Shown here: positions 33,711 to 42,356 of the stretch, piece after piece | Layout: each line of letters opens with the position of its first letter | Numbering within the stretch: position 1 is the stretch's first letter | DNA from: Jiangella anatolica | GTDB taxonomy: Bacteria; Actinomycetota; Actinomycetes; Jiangellales; Jiangellaceae | Assembly (NCBI RefSeq): GCF_003236295.1 | Contig: NZ_POTW01000026.1 | Span: 1-64,000 of the forward strand | Length of the DNA: 64,000 nucleotides | Direction of reading: 5' to 3' | The notes under the pieces: model-generated | The model's database searches: none | The model's input: the letters and a program-made list of their open reading frames with translations, nothing else | Told to the model about the DNA's origin: nothing | Position numbers and translations under genes: made by a program

Positions 33711-36071
33711 ATGACGTCGGAACCCACCTCGGCACGTGACCTCAGCCGCCGCGGCTTCCTCGGAGCCACCTTCGCGGCGGGCGTCCTGCTCGTCGCGGAA
33801 CGATCCCCCGTCACCGCCTCGGCGGCCGCGGGCGACGTGACCCTCTCCGCGGCCGGCATCAGCGTCGTCGCCAGCGTCGGCGGGCGGATCGCCATCCGCG
33901 ACGGCGCCGGCGTCATCCGCTCGCAGGGCTCGCGCTTCCAGGTCAAGGACAGCGGCACCGGCGTACACACCTCGACCGGTGGCCAGCCCACACTCGTGAC
34001 GCTGCCCGACGGCACCCCCGCGATCCAGATGGCGTACACGTTCGCCGCGGCCGCCGGCCCCACCACCGTCGTCGGCACCGTGACGGTGGCGACCAACCAC
34101 GCGCACCTGGAGTGGCAGGTCAACGGCGCGTCGACGCTGGTACCGGACGGGTTCTCGTTCAGCCGGGCGATCGTGTCGGCCACCGAGCCCGACGACTATG
34201 TCGCCGTCACCGAGTGGGTCCGCGACGCCGGCGGCGGCATCCCGTACGAGCACAACATCGGCGTGGCGCACACGTCGACGTGGGGCGCCCAGCACGGCAT
34301 GTTCCTGCTGGAGCGGTCCCGGCAGGCCTGGACGAACAGCACCTGGGTCCACTCCCCCGGCGTCGCGCTGCCCGGCGGCGGCTACCGCAGCCAGGCCGAC
34401 TTCTTCTTCAGCACGACCCGTCCCTCCGCGACGGCGTCGATCGGCCTCGGCCGGGAGCTCGGCGTCGAGCTGCGGACCGGCCGCGACTTCAGCATCTGGG
34501 CACAGGCGGGCGAGACGATGTCGGTGACGGCGCTCGTCGCGAACGGCGGCGACGTGGACAAGACCGTCGACCTCGGCTGGTGGGTCCGCGACTACGACGG
34601 CGCCCAGCTGGCCGGCGCGACGGTCCCCGTCACGATCGCCGCCCGGTCGGCCCGGGAGCACACGTTCACCGTGGCGGCGCCGGCGCAGGGGATCCTCGTG
34701 GCCGAGGTGACCGCGCGGTCCGGCGCCGACGAGGCGTTCGCCCGCACGACGCTGTCCGTGCTGCCGGCCGAGCCGGCCGCCGGCCCGTCGGCGGCGAGCA
34801 TGTTCGGCATCTCGAACTACCCCTGGCTGCAGCGCCCGTCGGCCGACGCACTGCTGGACCTGTGGCAGCGCGTCGGCGTCAGCCGGGTCCGGATCGCCTA
34901 CGACGGCGGCCCCGGCCTGCCGCCGTCGGCGTTCGACGCGCGCGGCATGTCGCACAACATCGAGCTGCAGCCGTCGCTCGACGCCACGCCGGAGGCCGCG
35001 GCGGCCTGGGCGGCGACGAACCTCGACATCGCGATCGCCGCCGGGGCGGAGTACTTCGAGGTCGGCAACGAGCTGAACCGGCCGTTCAACACGGGTGTGG
35101 CGGCGCAGAAGTACATCGACCTGGCGCTGCGCCCGGTCGTCGACCGAGCCGCCGCCGTCGGCGCCACGATCAAGATCATGAACAACGGGCTGGCCGGCAT
35201 GGACGAGCCGTGGGTGCGCAACTTCCACGCCGGCGGCGGCTGGGACCTCATCGACGCGTTCGCCTTCCACCCCGGCCGCGGCAACTTCACCCCCGACTAC
35301 GTGCCGGCCGACGGCTCGGACCCGTCGAGCCACGGCAGCTACTGGAACTTCTACGGCGGGCTGCGCAAGCTGAAGGAGCTGATGGCCGAGTACGGCGAGA
35401 AGGAGATCTGGCTGACCGAGGCCTACGCCTGCACCCGTCCGAACGCGTGGTGGAACGACACCTACCGGCACGCCGCCGAGAACATCTTCCTCACCCTCGC
35501 CCTGGCGAAGGCCGAGGGGATCCGCGGCGTGCTCTGGTACCAGTTCCACGACAGCGTGCTCGGCATGCCGCAGATCGCCAACCCCGACAACGTCGAGTAC
35601 CACTTCGGGCTGATGAACCGCGACCTCAGCGCGAAGCCGTCGCTGCTGGCCTACGCGAACGCCGCCCGGCTGCTCGACGACGCCGTCTTCGGCGGCTGGC
35701 TGCAGTTCGACGATCCGAGGACGAAGGGCCTGGTGTTCCAGACGCCGGACGGCGACCTGACCGTGCTCTGGAACCGTGCCGATGGCTACATCCTCAACGC
35801 GAACCACGGGACGGGCGACCACTTCCCCGCCCCCGAGCTGTGGATCGACCCGTGGCCGACGAAGACGACGCTGTCGGTCACCACGACCGGCGACACGGCA
35901 GTCGCGTACGACGCGATCGGGCGGCGCACCGACCTCACCGTCACCGGGCGGACCACCCAGATCGTCCTCGACGGCGCGCCCCGGGCGTTCCGCGGCCTCC
36001 AGGTCATCCCGCAGGCACGCCCGGGCACCCGGATCCGCCCCCGCCTCGCCGGGGCGCGCCCAGTACGCTGA
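33711..36071 (+). CDS. Tat-exported clan GH-A-like glycoside hydrolase
   Basis: A 786-residue protein. The N-terminus has a twin-arginine signal (SRRGFLG, Arg13-Arg14, then a hydrophobic run to about residue 38). A beta-sandwich-rich first half is followed by a TIM barrel with EVGNELNRP (Glu454 as acid/base) and IWLTEAYA (Glu570 as nucleophile), the NE...E layout of clan GH-A. The C-terminus is a beta domain after about residue 650. Family within the clan is not clear (GH39/GH5-like). ATG 33711 has GGAG upstream; the frame extends to 33645 but that would destroy the Tat signal position. Release of a sugar for the neighbouring importer is inferred. Confidence 0.82.
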   Translation: MTSEPTSARDLSRRGFLGATFAAGVLLVAERSPVTASAAAGDVTLSAAGISVVASVGGRIAIRDGAGVIRSQGSRFQVKDSGTGVHTSTGGQPTLVTLPDGTPAIQMAYTFAAAAGPTTVVGTVTVATNHAHLEWQVNGASTLVPDGFSFSRAIVSATEPDDYVAVTEWVRDAGGGIPYEHNIGVAHTSTWGAQHGMFLLERSRQAWTNSTWVHSPGVALPGGGYRSQADFFFSTTRPSATASIGLGRELGVELRTGRDFSIWAQAGETMSVTALVANGGDVDKTVDLGWWVRDYDGAQLAGATVPVTIAARSAREHTFTVAAPAQGILVAEVTARSGADEAFARTTLSVLPAEPAAGPSAASMFGISNYPWLQRPSADALLDLWQRVGVSRVRIAYDGGPGLPPSAFDARGMSHNIELQPSLDATPEAAAAWAATNLDIAIAAGAEYFEVGNELNRPFNTGVAAQKYIDLALRPVVDRAAAVGATIKIMNNGLAGMDEPWVRNFHAGGGWDLIDAFAFHPGRGNFTPDYVPADGSDPSSHGSYWNFYGGLRKLKELMAEYGEKEIWLTEAYACTRPNAWWNDTYRHAAENIFLTLALAKAEGIRGVLWYQFHDSVLGMPQIANPDNVEYHFGLMNRDLSAKPSLLAYANAARLLDDAVFGGWLQFDDPRTKGLVFQTPDGDLTVLWNRADGYILNANHGTGDHFPAPELWIDPWPTKTTLSVTTTGDTAVAYDAIGRRTDLTVTGRTTQIVLDGAPRAFRGLQVIPQARPGTRIRPRLAGARPVR

Positions 36072-36091
36072 CCAGCGGAGAGGAGTCGTCG

Positions 36092-36931
36092 ATGTCGGAG
36101 CGCACCCCGATCCTCTCGACCACCGACCGCGGCGCGAGGATGACCGAGCTCGCGCCGGGGCAGCCGGTCGGACGGGTGCGCGCCGGTCACGTGCTGCTCC
36201 TGCTGATCGGGGCCGCGGCCTGGGCGGCCGCGGCCTCGGTGCCGTACGCGGCGTTGCTCGGGCTGGCACCGAGCCACGACCTGTACATGGCGATGGGCAG
36301 CCCCTGGGCGGTCGGGGCCGCGGCGGTGACCGCCTTCGTCGCGGCGACGATCACCGCCACGCTGCACGGGCAGCTCCGCGAGACGTTCGGGCAGAGCCGG
36401 GTCGCCGGCCTGTTCTCCGGACTGTCGGTGCTCCTCGGGCTGTGCGGGAGCGCCATCGGCTGGACGGTGGCCGGCTACGCCGCCGAGCCGACGCCGGCGT
36501 TCGACCTGGACCGCATCGCGACCTCGCCGGAGATCCCGCGCGAGCTCGGCGTACTCGCCGGCGCCCTGGTCACGCTGCTCACCCTCCTGCTCCTTGCCCG
36601 GCTCGCTCTGGCCGTGCCGCACGCGCGGGCCAGGCAGGTGACCATCGAGCGGCTGCGGCGGACCGGCACGCGGTACGAGGGAACCATCGCCGCGCGCGTG
36701 TTCCTGCAGTCCTGGCTCTGGGACCTGCCGCAGTTCACGGTGCAGGTGAGCTACGCCGACCGCCGGGTCGTGACGGTGTACATGCGCACCGACCCGCCCC
36801 GCGTCCCCGTCCTCGGCTCGCCGGTCGTCGTGCTGGCCGACTCCGCCGGCGCCGTCCACGTCGAGTTCGACCCGGACACGCCGCTCACGTTCGAGACGGA
36901 GTACCAGAAGTACGTCCCGTCCGAGGGCTAG
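36092..36931 (+). CDS. Four-helix membrane protein of unknown function
   Basis: A 279-residue protein with about four hydrophobic segments (near residues 32-58, 70-95, 105-130 and 155-175) followed by a soluble C-terminal domain of about 95 residues (VTIERLRRTGTRYEGTIAARV to the end). That tail resembles the small beta domain of DUF3592-like membrane proteins but I see no signature motif. AGGAG precedes ATG 36092, 20 bases after the glycosidase stop, so it may be co-transcribed. The stop shares CTAG with the convergent APH-like gene. Confidence 0.65.
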   Translation: MSERTPILSTTDRGARMTELAPGQPVGRVRAGHVLLLLIGAAAWAAAASVPYAALLGLAPSHDLYMAMGSPWAVGAAAVTAFVAATITATLHGQLRETFGQSRVAGLFSGLSVLLGLCGSAIGWTVAGYAAEPTPAFDLDRIATSPEIPRELGVLAGALVTLLTLLLLARLALAVPHARARQVTIERLRRTGTRYEGTIAARVFLQSWLWDLPQFTVQVSYADRRVVTVYMRTDPPRVPVLGSPVVVLADSAGAVHVEFDPDTPLTFETEYQKYVPSEG

Positions 36932-37815
36932 ATCGCGGCCCAGGTCCAGGGCCGCGGCACATCGCCGCGCAGGCACGCGATCCGGTGCCGGGCCTGCGCC
37001 GACGCGTCCGCGCTGACGGCGGCCTTGCTCAGCGCGAACGTGGTCCAGCGCAGCTCCTGGATGTCGGCGAGCGTGCGGAACCACGGTGCGCCCACGACGT
37101 CGTAGCCACCGTAGGCGTCGACGAACGCGCGGTAGTCCGCGGCGTCGAGCCGGGCGAAGTCGGCGTGGTCGACGGCGATCTGGATCAGGTCCCAGTCGCG
37201 GTGGCCGAGAGCGACCGCCTCCAGGTCCAGCAGCACCGGTGGGCCGTCGGCGGGCACGGCGACGTTGCCTTGCCAGGCGTCGCCATGGATGACCTGCGGC
37301 GGGCCGGGCAGGTCCAGCCGCGCGTACCGGCGCCGCAGCTCGGCCAGGTGGCCGCGCAGCCAGGCCCGGTCGCCGTCCGCGAGGCCGGCGGCGGCGCCGA
37401 TGCGGTCGTCGAGGTGGGCGAACGGCTCGTAGAGCGGCAGCGCGAGGCCGTCCGGCGGCGCCAGCGCGTGCACGGCTCGCAGGACGGTGGCCAGTTCGGC
37501 CGGCTCGGCTGGGCGGTGCGGCGGCAGTTCCCGCCACCAGGTCACCGGCCGCCCGTCGATCACCACCGGTTGCGCGACGTCGTCCAGCGCCTCGACGGCG
37601 GCGACGCCGTTGCGGCGCAGCCACGCCGACACCCGCACCTCGCGCAGCGCCGTGTCCTCCCGTCCGGGCCGGCCGATCCGGGCCACGACCTGCCCGGGCA
37701 GCCGGTACATGACGTTGGCGCCGTCGCGGATGAGCGTCGCGCCGCCGGCGGCCAGGCCCGCGATGTGTGCGGCGGCGTCGAGTACGGCGCGGGCCCGGTC
37801 CGGTCCCGCCGTCAC
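36928..37815 (-). CDS. Aminoglycoside phosphotransferase (APH)-family protein
   Basis: A 295-residue kinase-fold protein. The catalytic loop VIHGDAWQGNV (HGDxxxxN) and the metal site LLDLEAVALGHRDWDL are visible; the glycine-rich N-lobe is short. Many APH-family proteins phosphorylate metabolites rather than antibiotics, so resistance should not be assumed. GTG 37815 overlaps the stop of the XRE-TPR regulator; the two genes form an operon opposite the thiopeptide-type gene. Confidence 0.85.
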   Translation of the reverse strand: MTAGPDRARAVLDAAAHIAGLAAGGATLIRDGANVMYRLPGQVVARIGRPGREDTALREVRVSAWLRRNGVAAVEALDDVAQPVVIDGRPVTWWRELPPHRPAEPAELATVLRAVHALAPPDGLALPLYEPFAHLDDRIGAAAGLADGDRAWLRGHLAELRRRYARLDLPGPPQVIHGDAWQGNVAVPADGPPVLLDLEAVALGHRDWDLIQIAVDHADFARLDAADYRAFVDAYGGYDVVGAPWFRTLADIQELRWTTFALSKAAVSADASAQARHRIACLRGDVPRPWTWAAI

Positions 37816-39062
37816 GGCGCCGCGAGCTCGGCGATGTCCGCGCGCAGGTCGGCGACGTCGCCGACGCGGGTGTGCGGCCGGGCCGCGTCGGCGAGCCGGC
37901 CCAGCTCGGCCAGCAGCCGGCGCGACCGCAGCGGAGCCGCCTCGGCGACCGCCCGGCGGCCGATAGCGGCGGCCTCGCGCGGGTCGCCAGCCGTCATCGT
38001 CAACGTGGCCAGGCGGATCCGGGAGAACGCCCGCGACCGCGGGTAGTCGTCGCGGTGCGCCTCGATCGCCGTCCGCAGCCGCGGCGCGGCGACCTCGGGC
38101 CGGTCGCCCGCGAGCGCGAGCGGGATCAGCGCCTTCCCGGTGCTGCCCTCGTGCTCGGCCGCGTCGTAGTAGCACAGCCACGGCGGGTCGCCGGCGGGAT
38201 CGCGCTCGGCGAAGTGCGCGTCGGCACGCTCGATGTCGGCCAGCGCCTCGGCCGGCCGGCCCATGACGGCCAGCAGCCGCGCCCGCAGCGTCGACATCAT
38301 CGCCCGGGCCGTCGCCGACACCCGGTCCGGCCGGGACCGCGCGGACTCGATCATCGCCAGGGCGCCGTCCAGGTCGCCCAGGTGCGCCGCCTTCCGGGAC
38401 ATCTCCGCCAGCGTGTTGGCCCGCAACGCCCAGGACCCTCCCTCGTCCGCGCACCAGAGCGCGAACTCGAAGCACTGGTCGGCCGCGCGGTAGGCGGCGA
38501 TGTCGAACGCCGAGTACGCGACGACGCCGCCCAGGTTGCCGACCGCCTCGTGCATCGCGTTCCGGACCTCGTCGCTGCCCCGGGCGTCCAGCAGCCGGGC
38601 GGCCCAGCGCAGCTGCGCCATGCCGGACTCGCAGGACAGCCCGCCGCCGAAGAGGTTCTCCGACGCGGCGACCGCACGCACGGCGGCGCGCACCTGCTCG
38701 ACGTCGGCCCAGCCGATCCGGGTGGGCGCCGGGCTGTCGATCGAGATGCCGGCCAGGAACCGGCCGGCCCGCGACGGCGTGGTGCGGCCCCGAGGCGTCG
38801 GATGGAAGCCGAGGTCGGCGTCCTTGGCCACGCCGAGCACCGCGCGCAGCGCCTCGCGGTACGGAGCGCTGGGCCAGCCGATCGCGCCGCGCTCGTACCG
38901 CGCGACGGTGTGGGCGTCGAGCGAGTAGCGCCGTCCGGTGGTGCGCCACAGGTACTCGTTGACGGCCTCGGCCAGCTCGCCGCGGCTCAGCCCGGTGCCG
39001 GGACGCGCCGGCGACGGCCGCGACTCGCGCAGCGCGCGCAGCTTGCTGTTCGACGTCGGCAC
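37812..39062 (-). CDS. XRE-family regulator with C-terminal TPR-like repeats
   Basis: A 416-residue protein. An N-terminal helix-turn-helix (LSRGELAEAVNEYLW, SLDAHTVARYERGAIGWP) is followed by a long alpha-helical region with TPR-like pairs (for example LGDLDGALAMIESARSRPDR and MGRPAEALADIERADAHF). Such proteins are common near actinobacterial specialised-metabolite or peptide loci and may respond to peptides. I use GTG 39062 because AGGAGG lies 7 bases upstream of it; the ATG two codons earlier is too close to that site. Confidence 0.82.
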   Translation of the reverse strand: MPTSNSKLRALRESRPSPARPGTGLSRGELAEAVNEYLWRTTGRRYSLDAHTVARYERGAIGWPSAPYREALRAVLGVAKDADLGFHPTPRGRTTPSRAGRFLAGISIDSPAPTRIGWADVEQVRAAVRAVAASENLFGGGLSCESGMAQLRWAARLLDARGSDEVRNAMHEAVGNLGGVVAYSAFDIAAYRAADQCFEFALWCADEGGSWALRANTLAEMSRKAAHLGDLDGALAMIESARSRPDRVSATARAMMSTLRARLLAVMGRPAEALADIERADAHFAERDPAGDPPWLCYYDAAEHEGSTGKALIPLALAGDRPEVAAPRLRTAIEAHRDDYPRSRAFSRIRLATLTMTAGDPREAAAIGRRAVAEAAPLRSRRLLAELGRLADAARPHTRVGDVADLRADIAELAAP

Positions 39063-39236
39063 CGGCATCCCTCCTGCGCCGACAGTACCGGGAGCCGGGG
39101 GCACGGCCGCCAGATCGCCCCGCAGGATGCCCTCCCCGGCGGCCCGGAGGTCCCCGACGCTGGACCCCGTGGTCGGCCGGATCGGGGTGCCCTCCTACCC
39201 CCGGTCCGGTTCGACCGGCCACCGGACGGAGCAGAG

Positions 39237-40079
39237 ATGACCGAGACGCGAACCGAGCGGGTGCGCGGCCCGCACCAGTGGGCCGGTGCCGCGCCGTGGC
39301 TGTACGCCAAGGTCTACGGCCGCCCGGACCGGCAGGCCGAGCTGCTCACCGACCACCTGCCCGCCCTGCTGGCCGCGTGGGACGAGCCGCCCGTGTGGTG
39401 GTTCAGCCGCTACCGCGACCCGGAGCCGCACCTGCGGCTGCGCATCGCACTGGCCGGCGGCGACGGCGCCGCCTACAGCCTCGCCGCGCGGCGGGTCGGC
39501 AGCTGGGCCGCGTCGCTGCGGGGCCTGGGCCTGCTCCGCGACGTCAGCTACGTCCCGCACCGGCCCGCGACCGGACGGTGGGGCGCCGGCCCCGCGCTCA
39601 CGGCGGCGGAGGCCGTCTTCGCCGCCGACTCGCACGCCGCCGTCGTCCAGCTCACCGGCACGTCGCCCGAGCACCGCCGCGCGCTGACCGCCGCCAGTCT
39701 CGTCGCGATCGCCACCGGATTCAGCGGCGGCGCCACCGCCGGCCTGCGGTGGCTGATCGACCACGCGGGGCCCGGACCCGCGGCGCCGGAGCCACGACCC
39801 GTCCCCGCCGCGGCCGTCCGGCTGGCCGACCCGGCCGGCGACTGGGCGGCGCTGCGCTCGACGCCCGGCGGAGGCGCCGTCGCGCACGCGTGGGAGCTGC
39901 GCCGGCGAGCGCTGGTGGCCTATCGCGCGCAGTTGCGGCAGGCCGGCCGCCTCGACACCGGCCGCGTGCTCGCGGCCCTGCTGCATGCCCATCACCTGCG
40001 CGCGGCCGGCGCGGACCCGGCCGACCGGCGGGAGTCGCTGCGCCTGGCCCGCGCCGCCGCGCTGTTCTGGCGGCGCTGA
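39237..40079 (+). CDS. Thiopeptide-type bacteriocin biosynthesis protein (SpaB_C/TIGR03891-like), stand-alone
   Basis: A 280-residue protein matching the short C-terminal elimination-type domain of class I LanB/thiopeptide dehydratases: WLYAKVYGRPDRQAELL, then WWFSRYRDPEPHLRLRI near the N-terminus. In thiopeptide and lanthipeptide systems this domain removes glutamate from glutamylated Ser/Thr or helps ring closure. Here there is no LanB glutamylation enzyme, cyclase, transporter or recognisable precursor peptide nearby, so its role is open. GGAG precedes ATG 39237. It is divergent from the XRE-TPR regulator. Confidence 0.78.
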   Translation: MTETRTERVRGPHQWAGAAPWLYAKVYGRPDRQAELLTDHLPALLAAWDEPPVWWFSRYRDPEPHLRLRIALAGGDGAAYSLAARRVGSWAASLRGLGLLRDVSYVPHRPATGRWGAGPALTAAEAVFAADSHAAVVQLTGTSPEHRRALTAASLVAIATGFSGGATAGLRWLIDHAGPGPAAPEPRPVPAAAVRLADPAGDWAALRSTPGGGAVAHAWELRRRALVAYRAQLRQAGRLDTGRVLAALLHAHHLRAAGADPADRRESLRLARAAALFWRR

Positions 40080-40125
40080 GCAGCTCACCGCGCGTCGACG
40101 CGGCTGAGGGTGTAGCTGACGGCCC

Positions 40126-40182
40126 GGCGAGCCCGGTCGGTGGTGAGAGGCACGCACCGTCTCACCACCGCCGGGGCTCGCC
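40126..40182. terminator. Large hairpin (23-base arms) between convergent genes
   Basis: Arms 40126-40148 and 40160-40182 are complementary at all but two positions, with an 11-base loop. It sits between the stop of the thiopeptide-type gene (40079) and that of the Liv-type binding protein (40195). It is the strongest secondary structure I saw in the window and a clear bidirectional terminator candidate. Confidence 0.8.
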
Positions 40183-40194
40183 TTCCGGACCGCG

Positions 40195-41436
40195 TCACTG
40201 GGTCGTGGCGCCCTCCACGCACTCGCCGACGCGCACCGGCGCGCCGTTCTCGATCTGGTACAGGTTCACCTGGCGGGTGCCGATGTGGTCGTCAGGCGTC
40301 AGCGTCACCGGGCAGGTGAGGCCGCCGGCGTCGAAGTCGGCGATCTTCTCCATGCCCTGCCGCAGCAGGTCGCCGGTGATCTCGCCGTCGCCGGCCAGCA
40401 GGTCGGCCTGGCGGATCGCCTCGGCCATGAGGTTCGCCATCACCAAGCCCTGGGCGTAGAGCGCCTCGTCGAAAAACTCCGGCGGCTCCTTGCCCTCGGA
40501 CTCGAAGTACTCGCGCAGCTGGTCGTAGGCGTCCGGCGCGTCCGCGGCCAGGTTGGCCAGCGACGTGCCGGTGTAGCCCTCGGCGTCGGCGCCCGCGGTC
40601 TCCCAGACGTCGTCGGAGAAGCCCCACATGATGTTGTAGACCGGGGCGTCCAGCCCGACGGTGCGGAACGCGTTCAGCGCGAGCAGCGGGAACTTCGCGC
40701 CGCCGGACAGGAACACGTAGTCCGGCGCGGCCTCGTCGAAGCGCAGCGCCTGGGCGGCGAGGTCGGCGGTCGTGGGCGCCACGAACGTCTCGACGGCCAC
40801 CTCGTTGCCGGCCGCGTCGGCGGCCGCCTTCACCGCGTCGCAGGACGCCTTGCCGGCCGGCGTGTCCCAGCACAGCGTGGCGAACGTGGGCGTGCCCTGC
40901 TCGCCCTTCGCCGCCCAGTCGTCGTTGGCGTGCTGGACCATGGCGGAGTACTGGGCCGGGTAGCTGGCGCCGCCCTGGAACTCGAACGGCGCGGCGGCGC
41001 CGTCGAGCGTCTCGGCCTGGCCGGTCCCGGTCGCGAGCATGACGATCTCGTCGGTCTGTGCCATCGGCCCCAGCGACTGCGCCTGGGCCAGGCCCATCGG
41101 GAAGAATCCGACGGCGCCGTCGCGCTTCAGCCGCGCGTACGCCGCGAGCGCCTTGGACACGTCGTACTGCGACTCGATCTCGATCAGCTCGACCTGGCGG
41201 CCGTTGATGCCGCCCTGCGCGTTGAGCATGTCGAACCAGTCGTCGATCGCGGTGCCGAGGTCGCGGCCGACGAGCGGGATCGGGCCGACCCGGTTGCCGA
41301 TGGCGCCGATGACGACGCCTGGCTTGTCGCCGCCGTCGCCGGAGGTCTCGTTGTCGCCGTTCGCGGCGCAGGCCGATGCCGCCAGTCCGGCGACCAGGAT
41401 GCAGGCGGCAAATCGCCCCGGTGTCCTTCGCTGCAT
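40195..41436 (-). CDS. Branched-chain-amino-acid-type (LivK-like) substrate-binding lipoprotein
   Basis: A 413-residue type I periplasmic-binding protein with a lipoprotein signal (lipobox ending ASAC, Cys23) and the family features IGAIGNRVGPIPLVGRDLG and MLNAQGGINGRQVELI. It is divergent from the acyl-CoA operon that encodes LivG, LivH, LivM and LivF, and is the only binding protein nearby, so it should be the receptor for that importer. In such settings the ligand is often an aromatic, alicyclic or short-chain acid rather than an amino acid. GGGGAG precedes ATG 41436. Confidence 0.9.
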   Translation of the reverse strand: MQRRTPGRFAACILVAGLAASACAANGDNETSGDGGDKPGVVIGAIGNRVGPIPLVGRDLGTAIDDWFDMLNAQGGINGRQVELIEIESQYDVSKALAAYARLKRDGAVGFFPMGLAQAQSLGPMAQTDEIVMLATGTGQAETLDGAAAPFEFQGGASYPAQYSAMVQHANDDWAAKGEQGTPTFATLCWDTPAGKASCDAVKAAADAAGNEVAVETFVAPTTADLAAQALRFDEAAPDYVFLSGGAKFPLLALNAFRTVGLDAPVYNIMWGFSDDVWETAGADAEGYTGTSLANLAADAPDAYDQLREYFESEGKEPPEFFDEALYAQGLVMANLMAEAIRQADLLAGDGEITGDLLRQGMEKIADFDAGGLTCPVTLTPDDHIGTRQVNLYQIENGAPVRVGECVEGATTQ

Positions 41437-41487
41437 GGTGCTCCCCTCACATCGTTGTGGGCGTGCCCCGCATGTGTGGCTGGCCGC

Positions 41488-41517
41488 ATGCTAGCCATGC
41501 AACCAACTATCGGTCAA
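41488..41517 (-). promoter_or_regulatory. Candidate promoter of the LivK-like gene, with inverted repeat at the -10 region
   Basis: On the minus strand TTGACC (41517-41512) and TAGCAT (41493-41488) are 18 bases apart. The -10 box lies inside the inverted repeat GCATG-CTAGC-CATGC (41486-41500), a plausible repressor site. Confidence 0.5.
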
Positions 41518-41557
41518 TGGATATACGGGTGTCCAACTAACGACACAAAGTATTCGG

Positions 41558-41587
41558 TTGCCGGACTATCTGATGTCCTGCTAACGT
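41558..41587 (+). promoter_or_regulatory. Candidate promoter of the acyl-CoA catabolic operon
   Basis: TTGCCG (41558-41563), 18 bases, TAACGT (41582-41587), giving a start near 41594 and a leader of about 30 bases to the ATG at 41625. The flanking AT-rich region has two CCAACTA repeats (41504 and 41533) that could be half-sites for a regulator such as the MarR protein encoded in the operon. Confidence 0.45.
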
Positions 41588-41624
41588 CGCGACCACGGCA
41601 CCGACCAGCTCGCAAGGAGGCGGC

Positions 41625-42356
41625 ATGGACGCAGCACCCAGCGTGGGACGCGTCGGTGTGGTGCTGCCGAGCGTGAACACCGTCGTCGAGCCGTTCTTCG
41701 CGGCCACGCTCCCGGCCGGGCTGACGGTGCACGCCCAGCGCATGCCGATCGGGCCGGATGCCACGGCCGCGGCGGTGGAGCGGATGGACGCGCACGGCCG
41801 GGCCGCGGTGCGGGTGCTGGCCGACTGCCGGCCGGACGCGATCCTCTACGCGTGCACGGCCTCCGGGCTGGTCCGCGGCCGCGACCACGACCTCGCGGTG
41901 GTGCGGGAGCTGACCGAGCTCACCGGCATCCCGTGCCTTAGCGGCATCGACGCGGTCGTGCGGGCGCTGCGCGCGGTGGGCGCCCGGCGCCTGACCATCG
42001 CCTCGCCGTACGTGCCGGAGATCGACCACATGGAGGTCGCCTACTTCGAGTCGGCCGGCTTCACCGTCGCCGGCAGCCGCAGCCTCGGCATCGCCGACAC
42101 GTACGAGCTGGCCACGCTCGCCTCGGCGGAGATCGCCGCCCTGGCCCGCGAAGCGTGGCAGCCGGGCAGCGACGCGCTGTACCTGGCCTGCCTCAACGTC
42201 CACTCCCACGAGGTGATCGCCGAGCTCGAGGCCGAGCTCGGCGTGCCCGTCGTCTCCGCCACCCAGGCCGCCCTGTGGGCCGTGCTGACCGAACTCGGCG
42301 TCACCGCCGCCGCGCCCGGCTACGGCCGGCTGCTCGCCGAAGGGGTCGCCACGTGA
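41625..42356 (+). CDS. Asp/Glu racemase-superfamily protein (maleate isomerase/arylmalonate decarboxylase type)
   Basis: A 243-residue protein with the two catalytic cysteines of the family: Cys77 in YACTASG and Cys189 in YLACLNVHS. GVVLPSVNTVVEP at the N-terminus fits the maleate cis-trans isomerase/AMDase branch. It is the first gene of the operon, with a strong AAGGAGG site. It may isomerise a dicarboxylate or racemise/decarboxylate an acid made in the pathway. Confidence 0.82.
   Translation: MDAAPSVGRVGVVLPSVNTVVEPFFAATLPAGLTVHAQRMPIGPDATAAAVERMDAHGRAAVRVLADCRPDAILYACTASGLVRGRDHDLAVVRELTELTGIPCLSGIDAVVRALRAVGARRLTIASPYVPEIDHMEVAYFESAGFTVAGSRSLGIADTYELATLASAEIAALAREAWQPGSDALYLACLNVHSHEVIAELEAELGVPVVSATQAALWAVLTELGVTAAAPGYGRLLAEGVAT

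Noticed and set aside
36928-37815. Antibiotic resistance role for the APH-family protein
   Set aside because: The fold is shared by many metabolite kinases and nothing in the surrounding genes indicates aminoglycoside biosynthesis or resistance.
39069-39236. Possible precursor peptide gene upstream of the thiopeptide-type protein
   Set aside because: All frames are short, rich in Pro/Arg/Gly, without Cys/Ser/Thr-rich core, leader-like helix or ribosome site. The region is better explained as a divergent promoter.
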